Assembly (NCBI GenBank): GCA_937889225.1
Contig: CALAST010000079.1
Location: 62,001-126,000 of the forward strand
Reading direction: 5' to 3'
Source: an uncultured Lachnobacterium sp.
GTDB taxonomy: Bacteria; Bacillota; Clostridia; Lachnospirales; Lachnospiraceae
DNA: 64,000 nucleotides
The notes under the pieces are model-generated. The model did not search any database. It worked only from the letters and a program-made list of their open reading frames with translations, and had not been told where the DNA came from. The translations under genes were made by a program, and so were the position numbers. Below are positions 7,305-14,306 of the stretch, piece after piece. Positions within the stretch are counted from its first letter, which is position 1. The number at the start of each line of letters is the position of its first letter.

Positions 7305-8534
7305 TTATTCCCATTTTCCTTTATAAGGGTCATAACGGCATATATTTCCACGTTTTTCCAATGACTGGGATAGAGGTCGGCACTCATGGCATACATACCT
7401 AAATTCGCAGTCTTTACATACTTCTATGCAATCCTTAGATAAGCTCCAAAAATTTGGAAATAACTGGTTTTCCAATACTTCCTTTAAGGAATATTTTTTT
7501 AGGTTGTATATTTCTTCACAATTTTCCCACATTATACATGGAGAGATATAACCATCATAAGAAATATTTAGCTTTCCTTGCCAACAGGAATTTCCTGCAA
7601 TTGCCCTCATTAGTTTTTCTTGCGTTATTCCCGAAAATTTCTTTTCAGAAGAAATAACATGAGCATTAGGTATATTAGTAGGCTTTAAATGTAATAGGTC
7701 ATCTGTTACACACCTAACAATGTCACTTTTTGGATTATGACCTGTAAGTTTGTTAATAAATTCTTTTGTTTCTTTTATATCATGCTGATTTGTACGCATT
7801 ATAACGGTATTAGCTCTTACATCAATTTTTCTTTTTTTTAGATTCTTTACATTTTCTACTGTCTTTTTATGACTTCCGATAACTTGTGTAATAGAATCAT
7901 GTATTGTGTCTTTGTAAGAATAAATAGAAGTAACAACTTTTACTTTATATTCAGCTAGTATATTTATGAGTTCATCATTTAATAAAGATAAATTACTATA
8001 TAAAACTAATTGCGTATTTGGTAAATGCTCATAGGTAAATCGTATTAACTCTATAATCTCCCGATACATCAATGGCTCTCCACCTATTAATACAATCGTA
8101 GTAGGCTTATATTCTTGGAGTTGTATAACAATATTTTTCCATTGTTCAATTGTTAAAATATTTTCTAAAACATCTGCGAAAGGTTCAGACTCATTGTAAC
8201 AATGTAAACATTTCATATTACAAGCTTTCCTTAACTCAAACCATACTGTTTTAACTTTATGGTTCAAATAAGCATTTGGTAATAATTGCGAATTTTCATA
8301 TTCTTTTGTAAATTTAATCAGTTTTTTATCTACTAAAAATTTTATTAAATTTAATTTTTCTTCATCAGAAATGTACTCTGTATTTATTGCATAACCATTT
8401 AATAAAAAGCCTAAATATTCGGTCGCTTCCTTATCAAGATGGTATAGTTTTAATCTATTGCAGTCCATAATAAGACTGTTTTGTTTTCCTTTGCAAAAGT
8501 ATACTTTAGAGCGAAGTTTTATATACCTATACAT
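7305..8534 (-). CDS. Radical SAM/SPASM peptide-modifying enzyme
   Basis: 409 residues. Residues 1-90 look like a small winged-helix, PqqD-like peptide-recognition domain. The radical SAM cluster motif C-x3-C-x2-C is at Cys105, 109 and 112, with GGEP at 151-154 binding the S-adenosylmethionine amino group. A SPASM-type C-terminal region supplies further cluster ligands: Cys317, 333, 339, 369, 373, 376, 382, 385 and 399. This architecture is typical of enzymes that install thioether or C-C crosslinks in Cys-rich peptides (for example those of SCIFF and other clostridial Cys-rich precursors). The 57-residue peptide 82 bases downstream is the likely substrate. A two-gene accessory block precedes it in the operon. 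Confidence in the enzyme class is high, in the reaction low. Confidence 0.9.
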   Translation of the reverse strand: MYRYIKLRSKVYFCKGKQNSLIMDCNRLKLYHLDKEATEYLGFLLNGYAINTEYISDEEKLNLIKFLVDKKLIKFTKEYENSQLLPNAYLNHKVKTVWFELRKACNMKCLHCYNESEPFADVLENILTIEQWKNIVIQLQEYKPTTIVLIGGEPLMYREIIELIRFTYEHLPNTQLVLYSNLSLLNDELINILAEYKVKVVTSIYSYKDTIHDSITQVIGSHKKTVENVKNLKKRKIDVRANTVIMRTNQHDIKETKEFINKLTGHNPKSDIVRCVTDDLLHLKPTNIPNAHVISSEKKFSGITQEKLMRAIAGNSCWQGKLNISYDGYISPCIMWENCEEIYNLKKYSLKEVLENQLFPNFWSLSKDCIEVCKDCEFRYVCHECRPLSQSLEKRGNICRYDPYKGKWE

Positions 8535-8554
8535 AATCCTATCCTTTATTATAT

Positions 8555-8770
8555 TTATTTTTTTCTTGCAGAGGCTTTAATTTGTGCATAACATTTCTTG
8601 CATACCCAACCATAAAAAGGGTCGCCCTGTCTTAAATAAGTTGCACATGATTTACATACAAATCGGTCACAACATACGCAAAGTTCTGCATCACTTCCCG
8701 AAACAATACGTCTGCAAGAAATACACTTTGTGTTAAAATTTTCATCTAATTGTGTGCTATTTGTTCCCAT
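8555..8770 (-). CDS. Small cross-brace zinc-finger protein
   Basis: 71 residues with four C-x2-C pairs: Cys16/19, 31/34 (plus Cys33), 39/42 and 57/60. This spacing resembles FYVE/RING-type treble-clef domains that bind two zinc ions in a cross-braced way. The rest is short and basic (KASARKK end). It ends 20 bases before the radical SAM start and begins one base after the preceding gene, so it is in the same operon. It might be a partner protein or metal/peptide-binding adaptor. No specific family recognised. Confidence 0.72.
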   Translation of the reverse strand: MGTNSTQLDENFNTKCISCRRIVSGSDAELCVCCDRFVCKSCATYLRQGDPFYGWVCKKCYAQIKASARKK

Positions 8771-8771
8771 T

Positions 8772-9023
8772 TTACTTTCCCCTTTCGCCTAATTCTACCT
8801 GTACTGCTCTTTTAACTTTTTCATTACTTGTTCTTTTGTAAAGTGCCTTTAATTCTTCTTTAGATTTAGAAGCCATATCATATTTTTCTCTCATAGCTAA
8901 TACATCTTCAATGTATTTGTTATTCTTGCCAGTTTGCTTACTTACAAAATTTGCTAGTTTTTCATTTTTTGTAAATAATATCTCAGCTCCAATGTTCAAT
9001 AAACAGTCTAATAAATCTCCCAT
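8772..9023 (-). CDS. Hypothetical helical protein, first gene of the peptide operon
   Basis: 83 residues, mostly charged helices (KSKEELKALYKR) after a hydrophobic N-terminal helix (MGDLLDCLLNIGAEILF). GAAAGGAATTT precedes ATG 9023. It is the promoter-proximal gene of the minus-strand operon and stands one base from the zinc-finger gene. I do not recognise the family; a possible leader-peptide carrier or immunity role is only a guess. Confidence 0.65.
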   Translation of the reverse strand: MGDLLDCLLNIGAEILFTKNEKLANFVSKQTGKNNKYIEDVLAMREKYDMASKSKEELKALYKRTSNEKVKRAVQVELGERGK

Positions 9024-9078
9024 ATTAAAATTCCTTTCTAAATTATATTTTTTGTCATAATATGTCCCTTTTTTGTCT

Positions 9079-9101
9079 ATATAAGTACTTTTAACTTATA
9101 T
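9079..9101. promoter_or_regulatory. Inverted repeat, probable operator of the divergent Xre/peptide promoters
   Basis: ATATAAGT (9079-9086) and ACTTATAT (9094-9101) are perfect arms around ACTTTTA. The AGTACTT half recurs at about 9147-9154, just before the Xre gene. The 140-base gap separates divergent starts at 9023 and 9166, the expected place for an Xre operator. Confidence 0.55.
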
Positions 9102-9165
9102 GGATTATTCTAACATAAAATATTAAACATTACAATTAGAAAATAAAAGTACTTGCAGAGACAAA

Positions 9166-9501
9166 ATGGAGGCTGTAAAATTGTTACAAGAAATTGATTA
9201 TGCAAAATTAGGAATGAAAATCAAAGAAATACGAACGTGTAAAGGATTAACACAAGATAAACTTGCCGAAATGGTCAGTTGTAATACTTCTCATATTTCA
9301 AATATTGAAAATAATCATACTAAAGTAAGTCTTAATGTATTACTTGCAATAGCAAATTCACTCAATACTTCTATTGACTTTTTACTATCTAATCAATATG
9401 AAAATGCTTCTTTAGCTTTAGATAATGAAATTGTAAGAGCTATTAAGGATTTTTCTATTGAAAAGAAAGAGAAACTTTTAAAAATGATAGATATTTTATA
9501 A
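9166..9501 (+). CDS. Xre-family transcriptional regulator
   Basis: 111 residues. The helix-turn-helix lies at about 18-70 (IKEIRTCKGLTQDKLAEMV ... HISNIENN), followed by a short helical C-terminus. It is divergent from the radical SAM operon and probably controls it through the inverted repeat at 9079. Start choice is open: the best ribosome site (GGAGG, 9168-9172) lies inside the first codons from ATG 9166 and is eight bases before a TTG at 9181, so the TTG may be the real start. A bidirectional terminator follows at 9578. Confidence 0.85.
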   Translation: MEAVKLLQEIDYAKLGMKIKEIRTCKGLTQDKLAEMVSCNTSHISNIENNHTKVSLNVLLAIANSLNTSIDFLLSNQYENASLALDNEIVRAIKDFSIEKKEKLLKMIDIL

Positions 9502-9577
9502 TTTGATTATATATTTACGAATAATATATGTACTTTAAGAAGTATATTTTTAACTAACATTATTATTTCTGCACAAT

Positions 9578-9624
9578 AAAAAATGACCAATACACTTTTT
9601 TCATCGTAGTGTATTAGTCATTTT
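9578..9624. terminator. Strong bidirectional terminator at the element's right edge
   Basis: AAAATGACCAATACACT (9578-9594) pairs with AGTGTATTAGTCATTTT (9608-9624) with one mismatch. A/T runs on both sides make it active in both directions. It insulates the Xre gene from rlmH. Confidence 0.85.
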
Positions 9625-9706
9625 AATCTTTCCTAATATCTGCTTTTTTCAGTATTTTGTGTGCACTCTGCTATTCCCTATAAGGAATCCTACAAAAAAA
9701 CCTCAC

Positions 9707-9727
9707 TTACTTATGGTATGGTTCATG
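9707..9727 (-). other. rlmH-proximal attachment site
   Basis: The last six codons and stop of rlmH (HEPYHK-stop). Compared with 1068-1088 the shared bases are GAACC, TACCA, AA and TAA. Crossover of the serine recombinase must lie within or next to these bases. Confidence 0.6.
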
Positions 9728-10186
9728 ATTCATAATTCGATAACCACGATAAATCTGTTCTAATAAAATGACACGCATTAATTGATGTGGAAATGTCATT
9801 TTGGAAAAACTAAGCGCATAATCAGATTTTGCTAAAACCGCTTGCCCTAGACCAATTGAACCACCAATAACAAAGATAATATGACTAATTCCCTGTACAC
9901 CCAGTTTTTCCATTTTTCCCGAAAGTTCTTCGGAAGTTAATTGCTTTCCATTAATTTCTAATGTGATAATATACGCATCCTCTTTGATGTATTTTAAAAT
10001 ACGTTCTGCTTCTTTGGTACGAATTGCATTATCTATCACTTCGCTCGAATTATCGGGTGTTTTTTCATCTGCAACTTCTATAATTTCCAATTTGCAATAC
10101 TTACTTAATCGTTTGGAATATTCTGAAATTGCATCCTTTAAATACTTTTCTTTTATTTTTCCAACTGTAATTAATGTTATTTTCAT
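9707..10186 (-). CDS. rlmH: 23S rRNA pseudouridine-1915 N3-methyltransferase
   Basis: 159 residues, the normal RlmH length. SPOUT-class methyltransferase with the knot motifs [10 protein letters not shown] (about 104-113) and the C-terminal EQIYRGYRI ... HEPYHK tail that contacts the ribosome. It methylates pseudouridine 1915 in helix 69 of 23S rRNA in assembled 70S ribosomes. Its C-terminal codons appear to have been supplied by the inserted element, as happens with SCC insertions, and the protein remains intact. The start ATG at 10186 follows AGGAAAAAGAA. Confidence 0.95.
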   Translation of the reverse strand: MKITLITVGKIKEKYLKDAISEYSKRLSKYCKLEIIEVADEKTPDNSSEVIDNAIRTKEAERILKYIKEDAYIITLEINGKQLTSEELSGKMEKLGVQGISHIIFVIGGSIGLGQAVLAKSDYALSFSKMTFPHQLMRVILLEQIYRGYRIMNHEPYHK

Positions 10187-10225
10187 TCTTTCTTTTTCCT
10201 AATAATCTATTTTGCAGTTTCCGTT

Positions 10226-10264
10226 CAAGTGGATATTCACACTTTGCTTTGCTACTTGCTCATA
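10226..10264. repeat. Dispersed intergenic repeat, copy 2
   Basis: AAGTGGATATTCACACTTTG followed by CTTTGCTACTTGCTC. The left stem is diverged but the GCTACTTGCTC tail matches the copy at 34936 exactly. It lies between the rlmH start and the stop of the TPR-protein gene. Confidence 0.5.
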
Positions 10265-10299
10265 ATAGAATAATGTGGGACTTTCTTGATTCGGTTAAA

Positions 10300-11481
10300 C
10301 TATAATTCTTCTGTAGATTCGGGTACATAATCATACGAGCCACGATAAATGGAACTTGCCAACCCTGTATTATTGTCAATAATGACCACTGATAGCACCT
10401 GATTTCTTCCTTCCGGAATACGAATCGGTGCGACATACAGTAAAGAATTTTCTGTTGGATTTGTATTATCCCAAGTATAGTAAGCACTGCATCCATTTGG
10501 AATCTGTATAGAGATATAAGTTTCTTCTGTATAAATGCCACTTCCGGGAGATACAATCGGATAAGATGGTGGGGCAATTTTAATCACATATTTCTGCGTT
10601 AAAACATCACTATAGACACCCTTTTCATTTTTCGAAACAGCCTTTAAAGTAAATTCTCCCATCTCATCAATGGAAATCTGTCCATTATAACGAGTTCCTT
10701 TTTGGATGGGGTCAGAACCGTCTAATGTATAATATACTTTGGTATTCATTTTTGAGGATAACGTCAATTTGATATATTCTTGATAGGTTCCTTCTTTCAA
10801 ACTTACAGAAGGCATCTCTACCATATAGTCTTTAAATAACCTCAATACTTGTGCATTTTCTGTTGTTTTCATTAATTTCAAAATAGATTCCGTATCATTT
10901 TGCTTTTCATAATAGTCAATCAATAAACTATATGCTCTCGTATGGGAAGAATCTAATTTTATGATTTGCAGCAAGCAATTGAGTGCTTGCTGTTTTTGCT
11001 CTAGTTTTAAGTAGACTTCCGAAAGAGAAAACAATGCTTCACAATTTTTAGGTGAGAGTTTGCTTGCCTGTTCAAAATAGGCAAGTGCTTTCTCATAATT
11101 TTGCTCCACGAATGCTTCATTTCCTTTTTTCAACTGATATTCCAATGAATTTTGATTGGAATTATCAATAAAAATTTTAAATGTAAGTCCTGCTACTAAT
11201 AACAAAATGCATATAACAGAAATGAGTTTTATTATCATTTTGTCCTGTTGTTTTTTTGTTGCTTCCGCTTTCTTTTTTTGTAAATCCTTTTCTTCTGTTT
11301 GAATATCCGTTTTTAACTTTTTTTCTTTTAAAATAGAAATATGTTGTGTTCCTTCTAAAAGTACATTAATATTATCGTCATCGTAGATACTATAGTCAGG
11401 AACCATTTGCGTAGCTTTGCCACACTTTGGACATCTTGCAATCGTTTCATTTATACTTTCACCACAATGAATGCATTTCAT
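10300..11481 (-). CDS. Zinc-ribbon, membrane-anchored TPR protein with chitobiase-type C-terminal domains
   Basis: 393 residues. An N-terminal zinc ribbon (CIHC at 3-6, CPKC at 18-21) is followed by a charged linker (about 50-80), one membrane span (about 84-106) and tetratricopeptide repeats (about 118-215, e.g. ALAYFEQASKLSPKN). Two C-terminal beta-sandwich units follow, each with the YTLDGSDP / YTWDNTNP turn typical of chitobiase/hexosaminidase C-terminal domains. Topology: ribbon inside, TPR and sandwiches outside. Probably a cell-envelope scaffold or sensor; the exact role is unknown. Confidence 0.82.
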   Translation of the reverse strand: MKCIHCGESINETIARCPKCGKATQMVPDYSIYDDDNINVLLEGTQHISILKEKKLKTDIQTEEKDLQKKKAEATKKQQDKMIIKLISVICILLLVAGLTFKIFIDNSNQNSLEYQLKKGNEAFVEQNYEKALAYFEQASKLSPKNCEALFSLSEVYLKLEQKQQALNCLLQIIKLDSSHTRAYSLLIDYYEKQNDTESILKLMKTTENAQVLRLFKDYMVEMPSVSLKEGTYQEYIKLTLSSKMNTKVYYTLDGSDPIQKGTRYNGQISIDEMGEFTLKAVSKNEKGVYSDVLTQKYVIKIAPPSYPIVSPGSGIYTEETYISIQIPNGCSAYYTWDNTNPTENSLLYVAPIRIPEGRNQVLSVVIIDNNTGLASSIYRGSYDYVPESTEEL

Positions 11482-11650
11482 TTATAAAAATCCCCTTTAT
11501 AAATAAAGTTTTTTACTAAAGCAATCTCATTTAAATAAGATATCCTAATTACATATCATTTAACCTCTATCTTATACAAATGACATTGTTTCATGTCTAT
11601 GCCCCATATTTTCATACGGAGCATAGATAGAACAAGTAATCCAATACTCG

Positions 11651-12490
11651 CTACATTTTCATAGCTTCCACACAGTTTTTCATTAGCATGCAGATAGTCA
11701 TCGGTCCAACACCGCCCGGAACAGGGGTAATGGCAGAGCAAAGAGGTTCTACTTCATCAAATTTTACATCACCACATAATTTATTCTGTGCATCACGATG
11801 AATGCCAACATCAATGACAACCGCACCTTCTTTTACGTATTCAGCCGTAATAAACTGTGGTTTGCCCATCGCAACGATTAAAATATCTGCTGTTTTGCAG
11901 ATTTCTTTTAAGTTTTGTGTTTTTGAATGACATACGGTTACGGTTGCGTTTTCATTTAACATAAGAAGTGCCATTGGTTTTCCTACGATATTGCTTCTGC
12001 CAACGACTACACAGTTCTTTCCTGTAATTTCTACATCAGAACGTTTTAAAAGTTCAATAATGCCCGCCGGTGTACAAGATACAAATCCCGGTTCCTGCAC
12101 AACTAAAGAACCCACGCTTTGCGGATGGAAGCCATCAACGTCTTTCTTTACGGAAATACGCTGAAGCACTTTCTTTTCATCAATGTGTTTTGGAAGTGGT
12201 AATTGGCATAAAATACCATGTACCTGTTCATTTGCATTTAATTTGTCAATCAATTCCAAAAGCTCGTTTTCCGTGATATCTTCCGGAAGTTCATAGGAAA
12301 GTGATTTAATTCCAATATAAGCACATGCTTTTTTCTTGTTGGAAACGTAAACCGTAGAAGCCGGGTCATTTCCTACCTGAATAACTGCAAGTGCACATTC
12401 TTTGCCTTCTTCTTTGTAACGAGCCACTTCTTCTTTTAACTCATCTTTAATTTGTTGGGAAATTAATTTTCCATTGATAATTTTTGCCAT
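11651..12490 (-). CDS. folD: Bifunctional methylenetetrahydrofolate dehydrogenase/cyclohydrolase
   Basis: 279 residues. Active-site Tyr-Lys segment YVSNKKKAC (about 49-57) and the LCQLPLPKH loop. The nucleotide-binding motif VVVGRSNIVGKP is at about 163-174 and the PGGVGPMT signature near the C-terminus (about 258-265). It interconverts methylene-, methenyl- and formyl-tetrahydrofolate using NADP. It starts 12 bases after fhs, so the two form a one-carbon operon that supplies formyl groups for purines and initiator tRNA. Confidence 0.96.
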   Translation of the reverse strand: MAKIINGKLISQQIKDELKEEVARYKEEGKECALAVIQVGNDPASTVYVSNKKKACAYIGIKSLSYELPEDITENELLELIDKLNANEQVHGILCQLPLPKHIDEKKVLQRISVKKDVDGFHPQSVGSLVVQEPGFVSCTPAGIIELLKRSDVEITGKNCVVVGRSNIVGKPMALLMLNENATVTVCHSKTQNLKEICKTADILIVAMGKPQFITAEYVKEGAVVIDVGIHRDAQNKLCGDVKFDEVEPLCSAITPVPGGVGPMTICMLMKNCVEAMKM

Positions 12491-12502
12491 TTTTGATACT
12501 CC

Positions 12503-14176
12503 TTAGAATAATCCGGTGATAACACCGTTTTCATTTACATCAATGCCATATGCAGCAGGATTTTTAGAAAGTCCCGGCATGGTCATGATTGAACCATTGA
12601 TTGCAACCACAAAACCTGCACCTGCGGATACATATACTTCACGTACATTTACGGTGAATCCGCTTGGACGGCCAAGTTTCTTTGCATCATCGGATAAAGA
12701 ATACTGGGTTTTTGCCATACATACCGGTAAATTTCCCATTCCTAAATCCGTAATGCGTTTTAATTCTTTTTCAGCCGCTGCGGAATAGGTAACGCCATCT
12801 GCCCCATAAATTTCTTTTGCAACGGTTTCGATTTTTTCTTTTAAAGAAAGTGCATCATCATATAATACATGGAAGTTGCTTTCTTTTGTTTCTAATGTTT
12901 GCAGCACTTTTTCCGCTAAAGCGATACCGCCTTCGCCGCCTTTTCCCCAAACTTCAGATAATGCAAACTCACAGCCTCTGTCTTTACAGAAGTTTTCTAC
13001 GAAATCAGTCTCTGCCTTTGTATCGCTAACAAAGGAATTTAAGGTTACGACTACCGGAACGCCAAATTTATGTAAGTTTTCAATATGTTTTTCAAGGTTT
13101 ACAATACCTTTTTCAAGTGCTTCGAGATTTTCTGTATTTAAATTTTCTTTTGCCACGCCACCATTATATTTTAATGCACGAATCGTTGCTACAAGTACAA
13201 CTGCATCCGGTTTTAATCCGGCTTTGCGGCATTTGATGTTAAAGAATTTTTCTGCTCCAAGGTCTGCACCAAATCCTGCTTCTGTAATGACATAATCCGC
13301 AAGTTTTAATGCAATTTTTGTTGCTCTTACAGAGTTACAGCCATGTGCGATGTTCGCAAATGGTCCACCATGCACGATTGCCGGTGTATGTTCAAGTGTC
13401 TGAATAAGATTTGGCTTCATAGCATCTTTCAAAAGTGCTGCCATAGAACCAACCGCTTTTAAATCAGCCGCTGTAACCGGTTTTCCATCAAATGTATACG
13501 CAACGATAATCTTTCCAAGGCGGTCTTTTAAATCGTTCATGTCACTTGCAAGACAAAGAATTGCCATAATTTCAGATGCTACAGTAATAACAAAGTGGTC
13601 TTCACGAACCATACCGTCCATCTTGCTTCCAAGACCAACTACGATATTACGGAGAGAACGATCATTCATATCCATGCATCTTTTCCAAATAATTTGTCTT
13701 GGGTCAATGCCAAGTTCATTGCCATGCTGAATATGGTTATCCAGTAATGCGGCAAGTAAGTTGTTTGCAGAAGTGATTGCATGGAAGTCACCTGTAAAGT
13801 GCAGGTTTAAATCTTCCATTGGTACAACCTGTGCATATCCGCCACCTGCTGCCCCGCCTTTGATACCAAAACAAGGTCCAAGGGATGGCTCACGAAGTGC
13901 GATAAGGGCTTTTTTTCCTAATTTTCCAAATGCCTGTCCCAAACCAACACTTGTCGTTGTTTTTCCTTCTCCTGCCGGAGTTGGATTGATAGCTGTTACA
14001 AGAATTAGTTTGCCATCCGGATTGTTTTTGCTTCGTTCCATTAATTCATCAGATAATTTGGCTTTATATTTTCCGTAAAGTTCTAAATCATCTTCCATAA
14101 TTCCGATAGAAGCAGCTACTTCTTTAATTGGTGAAAGTACCGCTTCCTGTGCAATCTGAATGTCTGTTTTCATCAT
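12503..14176 (-). CDS. fhs: Formate-tetrahydrofolate ligase
   Basis: 557 residues from ATG 14176 ([10 protein letters not shown]), five bases after GGGAGG; the frame extends to a TTG at 14188 but that would bury the ribosome site. P-loop [17 protein letters not shown] near 66-82, then [22 protein letters not shown]. Makes 10-formyl-tetrahydrofolate from formate with ATP. Length matches the family (about 556). Co-transcribed with folD downstream. Confidence 0.97.
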   Translation of the reverse strand: MMKTDIQIAQEAVLSPIKEVAASIGIMEDDLELYGKYKAKLSDELMERSKNNPDGKLILVTAINPTPAGEGKTTTSVGLGQAFGKLGKKALIALREPSLGPCFGIKGGAAGGGYAQVVPMEDLNLHFTGDFHAITSANNLLAALLDNHIQHGNELGIDPRQIIWKRCMDMNDRSLRNIVVGLGSKMDGMVREDHFVITVASEIMAILCLASDMNDLKDRLGKIIVAYTFDGKPVTAADLKAVGSMAALLKDAMKPNLIQTLEHTPAIVHGGPFANIAHGCNSVRATKIALKLADYVITEAGFGADLGAEKFFNIKCRKAGLKPDAVVLVATIRALKYNGGVAKENLNTENLEALEKGIVNLEKHIENLHKFGVPVVVTLNSFVSDTKAETDFVENFCKDRGCEFALSEVWGKGGEGGIALAEKVLQTLETKESNFHVLYDDALSLKEKIETVAKEIYGADGVTYSAAAEKELKRITDLGMGNLPVCMAKTQYSLSDDAKKLGRPSGFTVNVREVYVSAGAGFVVAINGSIMTMPGLSKNPAAYGIDVNENGVITGLF

Positions 14177-14205
14177 TTTTCCTCCCAAATATAATTTATT
14201 TTCTC

Positions 14206-14231
14206 CGTTTTAGAAAACTATTTCTAAAACG
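14206..14231. promoter_or_regulatory. Perfect inverted repeat upstream of fhs
   Basis: CGTTTTAGAAA (14206-14216) and TTTCTAAAACG (14221-14231) around ACTA, 30 bases ahead of the fhs start codon. There is no T run after it on the minus strand, so it looks more like an operator or leader hairpin than a terminator of ftsK. Confidence 0.5.
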
Positions 14232-14306
14232 TAATTATTTTGACAATTGGAATTTGTTAGTCTTTCTTCGTTTTATCATCTTTATTCTCCTTAGACTTTT
14301 TCCAAT

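Larger units (their letters stand above)
1068..9727. mobile_element. SCC-like integrative element in the 3' end of rlmH
   Basis: Roughly 8.6 kb between the intact rlmH 3' end (EPYHK-stop, 9707-9727) and a detached copy of an rlmH-type tail (GEPYHK-stop, 1068-1088). The two 18-base EPYHK-stop segments match at 15 of 18 bases, the differences being wobble positions. Inside are a large serine recombinase, a truncated D5/P4-type helicase and a DUF1643 protein. All three are families found in the core of staphylococcal cassette chromosomes, which also use the rlmH 3' end. The cargo is a radical SAM / Cys-rich peptide operon. Exact crossover bases cannot be fixed from one sequence. Truncation of the helicase suggests the element may be partly decayed. 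Confidence 0.72.

Noticed and set aside
7015..7314. 99-residue minus-strand frame overlapping the radical SAM end
   Set aside because: It overlaps the real peptide gene in another frame, its start lies inside the radical SAM stop region, and it has no ribosome site; the 57-residue frame has a perfect one.
11556..11741. 61-residue frame over the folD end
   Set aside because: Out-of-frame shadow of the conserved folD C-terminus.
14206..14231. Hairpin as ftsK terminator or tetrahydrofolate riboswitch
   Set aside because: No T run follows on the transcribed strand and the leader is too short for a riboswitch; kept only as an inverted repeat.
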